Positions 1-8,266 of a DNA stretch of 64,000 bases are shown here, in pieces. The notes beneath the pieces are model-generated. The model ran no database searches. It was not told where the DNA came from and worked only from the letters and a program-made list of their open reading frames with translations. The DNA is taken from assembly GCF_003254055.1 (NCBI RefSeq), contig NZ_QKZT01000001.1, positions 403,002 through 467,001 of the forward strand, read 5' to 3'. The position numbers and the translations under genes are program-made. Source of the stretch: Algoriphagus chordae (GTDB lineage Bacteria > Bacteroidota > Bacteroidia > Cytophagales > Cyclobacteriaceae). Each line of letters begins with the position of its first letter. Positions within the stretch are counted from its first letter, which is position 1.

Positions 1-1
1 T

Positions 2-949
2 GAATTACCGGATTTGCAGGCCAGAATTCAGGTGGCCTTGTTCAATATTCTTCAGGAAGGTGATATCCAGATTCGTGGTTTCAAATTGAGACTGCCGCTA
101 GATATTCAGTTTGTATTCACTGCAAACCCAGAAGATTACACCAACAGAGGAAGCATTGTTACGCCGCTGAAGGACAGAATTGAAAGTCAGATCATCACAC
201 ATTATCCGAAATCCATTGAGATCGGTAGAAGAATTACTGCTCAGGAATCCAATCTTAAAGGCAAACCTGTGGATAATATCTATGTGCCTGAATTGATGAA
301 GGACTTAATCGAGCAGATTGCTATCGAGGCGAGAGGTTCTGAATTCGTGGATGAGAAGAGTGGTGTTTCTGCGCGATTGACTATTTCAGCTTATGAAAAT
401 TTGATTTCTGCTGCGGAGCGTAGAATGTACATGAATGGAGAAAGTAATACCATAATACGGATTGCTGATCTGATCGGAGTGATCCCAGCAATTACTGGAA
501 AAGTAGAGCTAGTCTATGAAGGCGAGCAAGAAGGAGCTGGTTTGGTTGCTTATAATTTGATAGGGAAAGCTATTCGCTCCCAGTTTGTAAACTATTTCCC
601 ATCTCCTGAACAGAAGAAAAAGTCCAAAGAGGGCAATCCCTACGTGTTGCCACTGGCATGGTTTGGAGAAGGAAATGAGCTGGACATTCTAGCTTCTCAA
701 GGAGATAAGGACTACAAAGCTGCACTTCATTCAGTTCCAGGTTTGGAAGAAGTAGTGATGCAATTGGTGAAGGACATGCCAGAGAAAGAGAAGGAATTCT
801 TTATGGAATTTGCACTTCATGGGTTAGCTGAATTCTCTCAACTGAGCAAAAAAGTGCTGGACACAGGTTTACAGTTTAAAGACTTGTTCAGCTCCATGTT
901 TGATATGGGGCCAGGGGATCCTGATGATTTCGAGGAAGACGATTTATAG
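2..949 (+). CDS. MoxR/Mg-chelatase-like AAA+ ATPase, 3' part
   Basis: The reading frame is open from base 2, so the gene starts outside the window and only its last ~315 codons are seen. The visible part opens in the AAA+ core: FVFTANPED is a sensor-1-like strand and PLKDRIES carries a likely arginine finger. A helical lid follows, then an acidic tail (DPDDFEEDDL). This matches the magnesium-chelatase/MoxR class of AAA+ proteins, which usually remodel or load partner proteins and often sit next to VWA-domain genes. No VWA gene follows here; a hairpin and a HEPN/MNT pair do. The Walker motifs would lie upstream and cannot be checked. The exact substrate is unknown. Confidence 0.8.
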   Translation, partial: ELPDLQARIQVALFNILQEGDIQIRGFKLRLPLDIQFVFTANPEDYTNRGSIVTPLKDRIESQIITHYPKSIEIGRRITAQESNLKGKPVDNIYVPELMKDLIEQIAIEARGSEFVDEKSGVSARLTISAYENLISAAERRMYMNGESNTIIRIADLIGVIPAITGKVELVYEGEQEGAGLVAYNLIGKAIRSQFVNYFPSPEQKKKSKEGNPYVLPLAWFGEGNELDILASQGDKDYKAALHSVPGLEEVVMQLVKDMPEKEKEFFMEFALHGLAEFSQLSKKVLDTGLQFKDLFSSMFDMGPGDPDDFEEDDL

Positions 950-974
950 GATTTAAAACCACAGATACTAGCAG

Positions 975-1034
975 TTAATAATCGCAGATATGCGCCGAAT
1001 GTTTCTAATGGCGTATGTCTGCGAAATTATTAAT
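975..1034. repeat. Long imperfect inverted repeat (stem-loop)
   Basis: The left arm (975-996) and right arm (1010-1033) are near-perfect reverse complements (TTAATAAT..CGCAGATATGCGCC against its partner, with a 2-nt gap and two mismatches) around a 13-nt loop. There is no T-tract, so it is not a classical terminator. The CTGCG/CGCAG core recurs in other gaps of the window (near 52380-52450 and 53470-54255), which suggests a dispersed palindromic repeat. Confidence 0.6.
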
Positions 1035-1106
1035 TAGATCAGAGAGGAAATGTAATAGTTTCTGGTTAAGATTTTGGATTATTTGATTTATAGTAAATTG
1101 GATAAA

Positions 1107-1484
1107 ATGAATGTTGAAAACCAAATAGATTACTGGAGAAAGGGGGCCACCGAAGATTTTGAGGTTGCCGAGCTATTGATTGAGAAAGGTCGGTTTTTAC
1201 ATGGTTTATTCTTTTGTCATTTAGTGATGGAAAAAATCTTAAAGACTCATGTAGTGAAAACTTCAAAACAACTTGCTCCAAAATCCCATAATTTAATTTA
1301 TCTCTCTGAAAGATCTGGCCTATCAATACAAGATGAAAATTTAAATTTTTTTGGTATCCTTATGAAGTATCAATTGGAAGGAAGGTATCCAGATTATAAA
1401 CCGTATATTCCTGAGAAGAAATTAGTAAAAAGTTACCTGAAAGAAACACAAAAGGTATTATTATGGCTGAAAGCGAAGTTGTAG
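1107..1484 (+). CDS. HEPN domain protein
   Basis: The 125-residue protein is a small all-helical HEPN protein, recognised from the family pattern (FEVAELLIEKGRF, FCHLVMEKILK, SHNLIYLSE, GRYPDY). An upstream in-frame TTG exists at 1074, but the ATG at 1107 fits the family start (NVENQIDYWRKGA). It overlaps the following nucleotidyltransferase gene by 22 bp, the usual HEPN-MNT order. In studied HepT/MntA pairs the HEPN protein is the toxin and the MNT protein inactivates it by AMP transfer to a tyrosine near the active site. Here R of GRYPDY is not followed by a histidine 4-6 residues later, so the RX4-6H RNase motif is not visible. It may be a non-nuclease HEPN or a divergent toxin. Confidence 0.8.
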   Translation: MNVENQIDYWRKGATEDFEVAELLIEKGRFLHGLFFCHLVMEKILKTHVVKTSKQLAPKSHNLIYLSERSGLSIQDENLNFFGILMKYQLEGRYPDYKPYIPEKKLVKSYLKETQKVLLWLKAKL

Positions 1485-1780
1485 ATTTATTGAAAAAGTT
1501 TGTAGAAGTATTGAAAGCTGAGGGTATTTCAGTTAGCAAGGCATTTTTGTATGGTAGCTATTCGGAGGGGACGGCTATTTCTGAAAGTGACATAGACGTG
1601 TTATTAGTATCAGATGAGTTTGAAGGGAACAATGATCTTTTGGCAGGTAAAATTTGGAGGCTCACCTCTAAAGTAAGTTCTAGAATAGAACCATTTTTGG
1701 TTGGAACAAGCGAGTATGAAGACTCAAATAATTCACCTCTAGTGACCAAAGTAAAAGAAGTTGGAATCCAAATAGTTTGA
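1463..1780 (+). CDS. MNT-type minimal nucleotidyltransferase
   Basis: The 105-residue protein carries the pol-beta nucleotidyltransferase signature GSYSEGTAISESDIDVLLV: GS at residues 31-32 and the two metal-binding aspartates D43 and D45. The fold usually needs a third acidic residue further along; EPFLV around residue 78 is a candidate. It overlaps the end of the HEPN gene by 22 bp, so the two are almost certainly co-translated as a HEPN/MNT module. In characterised MntA-HepT systems the MNT partner is the antitoxin and AMPylates the HEPN protein. Function here is inferred from that family. Confidence 0.85.
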   Translation: MAESEVVDLLKKFVEVLKAEGISVSKAFLYGSYSEGTAISESDIDVLLVSDEFEGNNDLLAGKIWRLTSKVSSRIEPFLVGTSEYEDSNNSPLVTKVKEVGIQIV

Positions 1781-1813
1781 TTTATATGAAAGTTGAGAGA
1801 TTTGCTAAATTCA

Positions 1814-2176
1814 TTACTTCAAATGAATCAATATCAAGGCAATTAGAGCTGGTAATCCTTGAATCCAGAATATTTTTTTACTTACCGTGGCTGCTGCGTA
1901 AAGTCCAGCCACCAGCACACATCCCAGGAAGAAAATTGCTACATAAGCTGACCATTGAGGATCCTCTATCAGAATAGACCAAATCAATCCTGCTACCAAA
2001 AAACCATTGTAGAGCCCTTGATTGGCAGCCATTGATTTTGTCTTTGGAAACACCTCAGGGGGAATTTGTTTGAAAGTTTTGCGTCCAATCGTCTCCCAAG
2101 CGAACATTTCGAAGTATAAAAAATAAAGATGAAGGGCGGCTATTAGCCCAATAATTACTTTTGAAGCGATTTCCAT
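1814..2176 (-). CDS. DUF1304 family membrane protein
   Basis: The 120-residue protein has four predicted membrane helices (about residues 5-25, 52-72, 76-98 and 103-118) and the DUF1304 pattern: HLYFLYFEMFAWET near the N-terminus, a conserved NQGLYNGFLVAGL stretch and a GLYAAATVS segment. The family is widespread in bacteria and its role is unknown. It is convergent with the MNT gene, with about 33 bp between the stop codons. Confidence 0.85.
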   Translation of the reverse strand: MEIASKVIIGLIAALHLYFLYFEMFAWETIGRKTFKQIPPEVFPKTKSMAANQGLYNGFLVAGLIWSILIEDPQWSAYVAIFFLGCVLVAGLYAAATVSKKIFWIQGLPALIALILIHLK

Positions 2177-2265
2177 AAATCTTTAGGTTTTGGACAATTT
2201 AGCAAATTCTAAGGTTCATTATCAGCTGTTAGTAGCTGACAAGCTACAGTTTCCTTATCTTTTTC

Positions 2266-2829
2266 TCACCAATCAGCTGGCCTTCTTGCCTCATACTTTT
2301 CAATTTGATCGAGCAGATCTACAGGATCATCAGATACAATCAGCAATTCCTCCTGCTCAGGATACATAAAGCCTTCCTGCATCGCATGATTCAAAAAGTC
2401 AATCAATTTGTCGTAATAGCCATTCACATTGTAAAGTGCCAGTGGCTTCTGGATATAATGTAGCTGGTTTAGGGTCATAATCTCAAAAAGTTCTTCCAGC
2501 GTCCCGATTCCCCCAGGCATAGCGATAAATGCATCTCCACGTTCAGCCATAAGCCATTTTCGATCTCGCATGGTCTCCACTATGATCAGTTCTGTACAGC
2601 CACGGTGAGCCACTTCTCGATCCACCAATTTCTGAGGGATGATCCCCAGTACTTCTTTGCCCGCGCCAAGCATCTCGTCCGCGATCACACCCATCAAACC
2701 TACTCTCCCAGCACCATACACCAGAGACTGGTCGCGCTTGATCATCTCTTGCGCCAGAGCTTTGGCACTCGCTTCATAGACCGAATTACCTCCTTTTCGG
2801 GAACCGCAGTAAATAGTGATTTTCTTCAT
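2266..2829 (-). CDS. TIGR00730 / LOG family nucleoside monophosphate phosphoribohydrolase
   Basis: The 187-residue protein has the hallmark PGGIGTLEE motif at residues 105-113 and the preceding MRDRK (87-91), together the active site of the LOG (lysine decarboxylase-like) family. Members hydrolyse the N-glycosidic bond of nucleoside 5'-monophosphates; plant and some bacterial members release cytokinin bases. Lysine decarboxylase activity is a historical misannotation. Length is typical. A -7 box lies about 10 bp before the start, giving a very short leader. Confidence 0.88.
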   Translation of the reverse strand: MKKITIYCGSRKGGNSVYEASAKALAQEMIKRDQSLVYGAGRVGLMGVIADEMLGAGKEVLGIIPQKLVDREVAHRGCTELIIVETMRDRKWLMAERGDAFIAMPGGIGTLEELFEIMTLNQLHYIQKPLALYNVNGYYDKLIDFLNHAMQEGFMYPEQEELLIVSDDPVDLLDQIEKYEARRPADW

Positions 2830-2839
2830 GAACTTGCAT

Positions 2840-2847
2840 CAAAAGTA
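2840..2847 (-). promoter_or_regulatory. Predicted -7 box of the LOG-family gene
   Basis: On the minus strand TACTTTTG matches the Bacteroidota -7 consensus TAnnTTTG, 10 bp before the ATG at 2829. It predicts a leader of only a few bases. Confidence 0.5.
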
Positions 2848-2967
2848 TATCCCGAAATTAAGTGATTCACTTTATTAATGCCCAGCGAACGCTAAGGTTT
2901 TACGAAAGCTTAATGAACAAAGGATAACTTTTTGTCAAATGGCCTAGTGCTGAGAATCATTAAAGTT

Positions 2968-2975
2968 TATTTTTG
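2968..2975 (+). promoter_or_regulatory. Predicted -7 box of rdgB
   Basis: TATTTTTG matches TAnnTTTG and ends 4 bp before the rdgB ATG at 2980, so the transcript is probably leaderless or nearly so. Confidence 0.5.
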
Positions 2976-2979
2976 AGTT

Positions 2980-3555
2980 ATGAAAATTTGCTTTGCTACC
3001 AACAACCCCAAGAAAATCGAAGAAGTAAAGGCTGCATTAGGGGATAGCTTTCAAATTGTTTCCTTGAAAGACATTGGCTGCTTGGAAGAGCTTCCCGAAA
3101 CTGGTGATACCCTGGAGCATAATGCTTTTCAGAAAGCAAAGTATGTGAAAGAACATTTCGGTGTGGATTGCTTCGCAGATGACACTGGTTTGGAAGTCGA
3201 TGCGCTGGAGGGAGAGCCTGGAGTTTACTCTGGTAGATATGCCGGTGAGCCAAGAAGTGACGAGCGGAATATTGATCTTTTGCTCAAAAATCTGGCAAAT
3301 TCTTCCATCCGAACAGCTCGGTTTAAAACGGTCATCGCACTACTCTTAGGAGATGAAGAATATAAGTTTGAAGGTCTGGCAGAGGGAGAAATTTTGAAGG
3401 AGCGTACTGGAGATGGCGGTTTTGGTTACGATCCAGTATTTCAGCCAACAGGATACAGGCAGTCATTTGCGGAACTGAGCATGGCAGAAAAGAATGCGAT
3501 TTCTCATCGTGGAAAAGCTGTGGCTGAGCTAATTAGCTTTCTTAACCATAGATAA
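2980..3555 (+). CDS. rdgB: RdgB/HAM1 dITP/XTP pyrophosphatase
   Basis: The 191-residue enzyme removes pyrophosphate from non-canonical purine NTPs (ITP, dITP, XTP) and so keeps deaminated bases out of nucleic acids. Visible family marks are the N-terminal ATNNPKKIEE (residues 6-15), TGDTLEHNA (41-49), FADDTGLEVDAL (65-76, with the catalytic metal-binding D67/D68), the GDGGFGYDPVF substrate loop and the C-terminal SHRGKA segment. Length is typical. The start codon directly follows a -7 box. Only 37 bp separate it from udk, which has its own -7-like box. Confidence 0.96.
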   Translation: MKICFATNNPKKIEEVKAALGDSFQIVSLKDIGCLEELPETGDTLEHNAFQKAKYVKEHFGVDCFADDTGLEVDALEGEPGVYSGRYAGEPRSDERNIDLLLKNLANSSIRTARFKTVIALLLGDEEYKFEGLAEGEILKERTGDGGFGYDPVFQPTGYRQSFAELSMAEKNAISHRGKAVAELISFLNHR

Positions 3556-3580
3556 TTCTGTTTAAAGCCAAAAACCACGT

Positions 3581-3588
3581 TAACTTTA
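3581..3588 (+). promoter_or_regulatory. Possible -7 box of udk
   Basis: TAACTTTA differs from TAnnTTTG only at the last base and ends 4 bp before the udk ATG at 3593, another near-leaderless arrangement. Confidence 0.35.
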
Positions 3589-3592
3589 CCTC

Positions 3593-4210
3593 ATGAAAAA
3601 ACCATTCATTGTCGGCATTACAGGGGGCTCCGCCTCTGGTAAAACACTTTTTTTGGAGCGATTGCTTAGCACTTTTGATGCCGGTGAGGTTTGTTTGATT
3701 TCTCAGGACAACTATTATAAGCCTAGGGAATTGCAGCCGATTGATTCCCATGGAGTGCATAATTTTGACCGGCCTGAGAGTATTGATTTTGAAGAATATG
3801 CGGCTGATATCCGCAAAATTCAAGCTGGTGAGACGGTTCATCGTGAGGAATACACCTTCAATAATTCAGCTAAAACGCCAAAAATGCTAACCTTTAATTC
3901 AGCGCCTGTGGTAGTGGTTGAGGGGATTTTTGTGTTGTATTATCCGGAGTTGGCAAGTCTCCTTGATTTGAAGGTTTTTATAGATGCCAAGGATCATATC
4001 AAGCTCAAGAGAAGAATCATCCGAGACAAGGTGGAGCGGGGCTACGATCTAGATGATGTTTTGTATCGCTACGAGCAGCATGTGATGCCTACTTATGAGA
4101 AATACATCAAACCATTTATGAATGATGCGGATTTGATCGTGCCAAATAATCACAATTTCGATAAAGCACTAGATGTGATTCGCGCGTATTTGCGTGCTAG
4201 AACTGGCTGA
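3593..4210 (+). CDS. udk: Uridine kinase
   Basis: The 205-residue P-loop kinase phosphorylates uridine and cytidine to UMP/CMP in pyrimidine salvage. The Walker A motif GITGGSASGKT is at residues 8-18. SQDNYY (about 39-44) and NFDRPESID (about 58-66) are the nucleoside-binding segments, and VVVEGIFVLYY is the following strand. RRIIRDKVERGYD is the lid. Length and motif order match bacterial Udk. It lies just downstream of rdgB, so both act in nucleotide metabolism. Confidence 0.95.
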   Translation: MKKPFIVGITGGSASGKTLFLERLLSTFDAGEVCLISQDNYYKPRELQPIDSHGVHNFDRPESIDFEEYAADIRKIQAGETVHREEYTFNNSAKTPKMLTFNSAPVVVVEGIFVLYYPELASLLDLKVFIDAKDHIKLKRRIIRDKVERGYDLDDVLYRYEQHVMPTYEKYIKPFMNDADLIVPNNHNFDKALDVIRAYLRARTG

Positions 4211-4288
4211 TCTCTACTGTTTTAATCTGATTTTGCTTTCAAATTGCAGAAATTCTTGGATGAGAAACACTCATTTTAAATAATTGGC

Positions 4289-4296
4289 TATATTTG
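4289..4296 (+). promoter_or_regulatory. Predicted -7 box of the small secreted protein gene
   Basis: TATATTTG is a full match to TAnnTTTG and ends 6 bp before the ATG at 4303. It also supports that ATG over the upstream in-frame one at 4294, which lies inside the box. Confidence 0.5.
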
Positions 4297-4302
4297 CGCC
4301 GC

Positions 4303-4659
4303 ATGAAAGCAACTAAACCAAATAGTAATTTATTCCAGCAGCGCCTCACGGTGATGCTTGCATTGCTATTGTGTTTGTTTATTTCTAGTGTAGAATATGT
4401 TCCTGAAAATGGACAAGTTGCCAATGTAGAAACACAGGATAAAGCAGCTTCATCCGATCAGGATCAGACTTTTTTGAATGTAGCAGTAGATGCAGTGGTT
4501 CCCTTCGTGGTCAATGTATCGCACAATATCCTTTATCTAATTCATGATATAGTTCGGTTTGAAGGATCTACTTTCGTTACCGAAGCTACTTCAGTTGCAC
4601 AGCCAAATCAGCTCGTACAAATACTTTTTGAGCGAATCATATCCACCAAAGGACCCTAA
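4303..4659 (+). CDS. Hypothetical small exported or membrane protein
   Basis: The 118-residue protein is not recognised. An N-terminal hydrophobic segment (about residues 17-34, MLALLLCLFISSV) suggests a signal peptide or membrane anchor. A short polar stretch follows, then a hydrophobic segment at about 57-78 containing VVPFVVNVSHNILYLIHDI. There is no lipobox. It stands alone between udk and secDF and has its own -7 box. The start at 4303 was chosen because the alternative ATG at 4294 would overlap the promoter. Confidence 0.6.
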   Translation: MKATKPNSNLFQQRLTVMLALLLCLFISSVEYVPENGQVANVETQDKAASSDQDQTFLNVAVDAVVPFVVNVSHNILYLIHDIVRFEGSTFVTEATSVAQPNQLVQILFERIISTKGP

Positions 4660-4751
4660 GTTTCCTTCTATTTTCTGGTGAAAACCTGCTTCCTGCAATT
4701 CAGGCAAGCCGCAAATCTGTATTTACAATTAATTAATAATTTCAATTTCTC

Positions 4752-7724
4752 ATGCAAAACAAAGGTGTCATTGTGTTTTTGACAGTGATCGTTACAGCAT
4801 TATGCTTGTACTATCTGTCATTCACATTTGTATCAAATAATATCCAGAAGAAGGCCCAAGAATACGCAACTGACGTATCTGGCAATGTGGATTTTTCGAA
4901 AAGACAAAGCTATCTAGATTCTATCTGGAGAGCTCCAGTTTACAACTTCCTAGGAGCTGATTATACCTTCCAAGAGATAAAAGAAACAGAACTAGGACTT
5001 GGTCTTGACCTTCAAGGCGGGATGCACGTTACTTTGGCAGTTTCTCCAGTGGAGATTGTAAAAGGACTGGCTGGTAATCCTAAAGACGTAGCATTCAACA
5101 AATCTGTGGAAGAGGCTCGCGAAGAAGCGAAAACTTCATCTGATAAGTATGTTGATTTATTCTATGCAGCTTTTCAGAAAAATAGCCCTGGTCAAAAGCT
5201 AAGTGGAATTTTCGCAACTGCTGCAAACAGAGGCCGTATCTCTTTGGAATCTTCAGATTCTGAAATCCTTGAAATCATCGATAATGAGATCGAAAATGCC
5301 ATCGAGCGTTCATTCAATATCTTAAGGACTCGTATCGATAGATTCGGTACTTCTCAGCCAAACATCCAAAGAATTCAAGGTTCTGGTCGTATCCAGATCG
5401 AATTGCCAGGAGTAGACAATCAAGAAAGAGTAAGAAACTTACTTCAAGGTGTGGCAAAGCTACAGTTCTGGGAAGTAATAGAGGTTAACGAAATCGGAGC
5501 TGCACTCGAAACAGTAAACGCTGCTTGGATTGCTGCAAACAAAACTTCAGAGACTGCTGCTGCAGATACTCTTTCTACAGAAAATCTTACTGGAGAAGAC
5601 TCCTTAAAAAATGCGCTAGAGAAGCAACTTGCTGAGATCGATCCTACCAACCCTAATAATAATAGTGTATCACCGTTGTTTAGCTTGCTTAAGCCTAACT
5701 ATGGCTTGGCATACGAGCTACGTGATACGATGGCTATCAATCGTATTTTGAAGAATGAAGATTATAAATCTTTATTGCCAAGAGATATCAAATTGCTTTG
5801 GGGTGTGAAGCCTTTCGCAGCTGAAGATGGATCTGAAACTTTGGAGCTATATGCTATCAGAGCTGAAAGAGGTACTGACGAGGCTCCATTGGAAGGTGAT
5901 GTAGTAACTGACGCTCGTCAGGTACTAGATCAAACTTCTAGACCTGCTGTATCTATGCAAATGAACGCAGAAGGTGCTAGAAAATGGAGAAAATTAACAT
6001 CTGAGAATATCGGTAGAAGAATCGCTGTAGTGTTAGATGACTATGTATATACTGCTCCGGTGGTGAATGGCGAGATCCCAACAGGACAATCTGAAATCTC
6101 AGGGAATTTCTCTCTTCAGGAAGCACAAGATTTGGCTAATATCCTGAAATCTGGTTCTCTTCCAGCCCCGACTCAAATCGTAGAGGAAAGCATCATCGGC
6201 CCAACCTTGGGTAGAGAGGCCTTGAATCAAGGTTTGATCTCTATGGTAGCTGGTCTATCTATTGTAGTTCTATTCATGGTAGCATATTATGCAAAAGGTG
6301 GTTTGATTGCTATTTCAGCATTGGTATTCAATATCTTCTTTATCCTAGGAATTCTAGCACAGCTCGGCACCGCCTTGACCTTACCAGGTATAGCGGGTAT
6401 CGTACTGACGATAGGTATGTCCATTGATGCGAACGTACTGATCTTTGAGCGTATCAAAGAAGAACTCCGAAATGGTGTGAGTCTGATGGCTGCAATCAAT
6501 GCAGGTTATAGCAAGGCATTCTCTGCGATTCTCGATTCCAATGTGACGACTTTCTTGACTGGTGCGATTCTATTTGCTTTGGGACAAGGTCCAGTGAAAG
6601 GATTTGCTATTGTATTGATGATTGGTATTGCATCTTCATTCTTCTCAGCCGTATTCATCACGAGAGTGATTGTATCTTGGATGAGCAAGAAAGGCGATAA
6701 GAGCTCTATTAGCTTTGCAACTCCATTTGCTAAGAATGCGCTAAGTGCATTGAGCTTTGATTTCTTAGGTAAAAGAAAAGTTGCTTACCTGATTTCTTCT
6801 TCAATTATTGTGATCGGACTAGGTATGGCTGTTGTCAATGGATTGAAATTTGGCGTTGACTTTACTGGAGGTCGTTCTTACATCGTTGCATTCGACGAGC
6901 CAATGGCTGCTTCTGACTTGAAATCTGGATTGGATAGAGAGTTTGATGGATCTGTGGAAGTGAAAACTTACGGTTCGAATAACGTGCTCAAAGTAACTAC
7001 ATCTTACCTAGTTAACGAGGATGATGCAGCTTCTAACCTAGAGGTAGAAAGCAAAGTAAAAGAAGGAATAGCGAGTGTAACTGGCCTTGCATTTACAGAT
7101 GATGCTGAGTCATTAGCTTCTGGTCAATTTGCAATTACCGGCTCTTCCAAAGTAGGAGCTACGGTAGCAGATGATATCAAAGCATCTTCAGCTGAAGCGA
7201 TGATCGTGGCACTGGTGGCGATCTTCTTGTATATTTTACTGAGATTCCGCAAGTGGCAATTCTCCTTGGCTTCCATCATAGCCTTGATTCACGATACCTT
7301 GTTTGTGATTGCAGCCTTTGCTATTGCAAGTGCATTTGGAGCCACCTTTGAGATCGATCAGGTATTTATCGCGGCGATCTTGACTGTAATCGGTTATTCG
7401 ATTAATGATACCGTGATTGTATTTGACCGTATTCGTGAGAATATCGAAAATAAGGGAACGAGTAAATTGGTGAAAGTATTCAATGACGCGATCAACCAGA
7501 CTTTGGGACGTACTTTGATTACTTCCTTTACTACTTTGATCGTAGTGATCGTACTACTTGTATTTGGTGGTGAGGTATTGAGAGGTTTCTCCTTCGCTCT
7601 ATTTATCGGTGTCCTAGTAGGTACATACTCTTCTATCTATATCGCTACGCCTATTGTAGTTGATTTGATGAAAAGAGAACTTGATAACGAAACTGCCGCT
7701 AAGGAAGCCAAAAAGCTTGCTTAA
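4752..7724 (+). CDS. secDF: Protein translocase subunit SecDF (fusion)
   Basis: The 990-residue fusion of SecD and SecF uses the proton gradient to help the Sec translocon release exported proteins into the periplasm. After an N-terminal membrane helix comes the SecD periplasmic start (LGLDLQGGMH), the P1 domain, and a six-helix SecD block containing GIAGIVLTIGMSIDANVLIFERIKEE. From about residue 680 comes the SecF half, with GLKFGVDFTGG and a second six-helix block including VIGYSINDTVIVFDRIREN. Fused SecDF is normal in Bacteroidota. It is monocistronic, with a strong terminator right after it. The SecD periplasmic region holds a Ser/Thr/Asn-rich stretch at about residues 255-300 that looks like a lineage insertion. 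Confidence 0.97.
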   Translation: MQNKGVIVFLTVIVTALCLYYLSFTFVSNNIQKKAQEYATDVSGNVDFSKRQSYLDSIWRAPVYNFLGADYTFQEIKETELGLGLDLQGGMHVTLAVSPVEIVKGLAGNPKDVAFNKSVEEAREEAKTSSDKYVDLFYAAFQKNSPGQKLSGIFATAANRGRISLESSDSEILEIIDNEIENAIERSFNILRTRIDRFGTSQPNIQRIQGSGRIQIELPGVDNQERVRNLLQGVAKLQFWEVIEVNEIGAALETVNAAWIAANKTSETAAADTLSTENLTGEDSLKNALEKQLAEIDPTNPNNNSVSPLFSLLKPNYGLAYELRDTMAINRILKNEDYKSLLPRDIKLLWGVKPFAAEDGSETLELYAIRAERGTDEAPLEGDVVTDARQVLDQTSRPAVSMQMNAEGARKWRKLTSENIGRRIAVVLDDYVYTAPVVNGEIPTGQSEISGNFSLQEAQDLANILKSGSLPAPTQIVEESIIGPTLGREALNQGLISMVAGLSIVVLFMVAYYAKGGLIAISALVFNIFFILGILAQLGTALTLPGIAGIVLTIGMSIDANVLIFERIKEELRNGVSLMAAINAGYSKAFSAILDSNVTTFLTGAILFALGQGPVKGFAIVLMIGIASSFFSAVFITRVIVSWMSKKGDKSSISFATPFAKNALSALSFDFLGKRKVAYLISSSIIVIGLGMAVVNGLKFGVDFTGGRSYIVAFDEPMAASDLKSGLDREFDGSVEVKTYGSNNVLKVTTSYLVNEDDAASNLEVESKVKEGIASVTGLAFTDDAESLASGQFAITGSSKVGATVADDIKASSAEAMIVALVAIFLYILLRFRKWQFSLASIIALIHDTLFVIAAFAIASAFGATFEIDQVFIAAILTVIGYSINDTVIVFDRIRENIENKGTSKLVKVFNDAINQTLGRTLITSFTTLIVVIVLLVFGGEVLRGFSFALFIGVLVGTYSSIYIATPIVVDLMKRELDNETAAKEAKKLA

Positions 7725-7746
7725 ATAGCAGTTCAAATTTCATACT

Positions 7747-7779
7747 AAAAGGAGCGGGTGTTATACTCGCTCCTTTTTT
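7747..7779 (+). terminator. Rho-independent terminator after secDF
   Basis: AAAGGAGCG (7748-7756) pairs with CGCTCCTTT (7768-7776); inner pairs extend the stem to a loop of about five bases, and a T-run follows. Confidence 0.85.
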
Positions 7780-7862
7780 CTTTTCAAGTACCTTGGAAAA
7801 TTCTTATCTTTTGGGAACAAAAGTATTTTCAATATTTCACATTTTCACAAAAGCACTTTTCA

Positions 7863-8264
7863 ATGAAAATCGATAAATCAGATTTCGAAAGCATGAAAGC
7901 CAAGTACGACAAAGAAGTCAAAAAAGGCAAAACTGCTAAAGGCAAAAAAGGTAAAGATAAATTAGACCAAACCAATTGGATATTTTTTGATAGAGAAACC
8001 TTAGAGAAGCTATTGGCCAAAGCGGATAAGGATCCAAAAAAGGGAGGAATTCAGTTTTATATTACAGAATATACCGAGGAGGTCGCTACCAAGTACCATC
8101 CAAAAGAAGTAGAGCAGTTAACCGGAGCATTGACGCTAGTGATGAGACCAGCAAATGTGGAGAATGAATTGGTTATCCCATTGCTAAAAGGAGGTGAAGA
8201 TGAGTATGAAAATAATGGTAGAATCTGTCCACCATATTGTGATCCAGAACCTACTAATACCTGA
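7863..8264 (+). CDS. Hypothetical cytoplasmic protein, first gene of the 7TM/two-component operon
   Basis: The 133-residue protein is not recognised. It has no signal peptide. A Lys/Gly-rich linker lies at about residues 18-36, followed by a globular-looking part (NWIFFDRETLEKLLAKADKDP; FYITEYTEE) and a C-terminal ICPPYCDPEPTNT with two cysteines. A longer frame opens at 7758 inside the preceding terminator, so the ATG at 7863 is preferred. It ends 2 bp before the next gene, so it is probably translated with the tandem membrane proteins and may belong to that sensory unit. Confidence 0.65.
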   Translation: MKIDKSDFESMKAKYDKEVKKGKTAKGKKGKDKLDQTNWIFFDRETLEKLLAKADKDPKKGGIQFYITEYTEEVATKYHPKEVEQLTGALTLVMRPANVENELVIPLLKGGEDEYENNGRICPPYCDPEPTNT

Positions 8265-8266
8265 TA

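Noticed and set aside
1777..1977. 66-codon frame on the plus strand after the MNT gene
   Set aside because: Most of it lies antisense to the convincing DUF1304 gene and its protein has no domain-like pattern.
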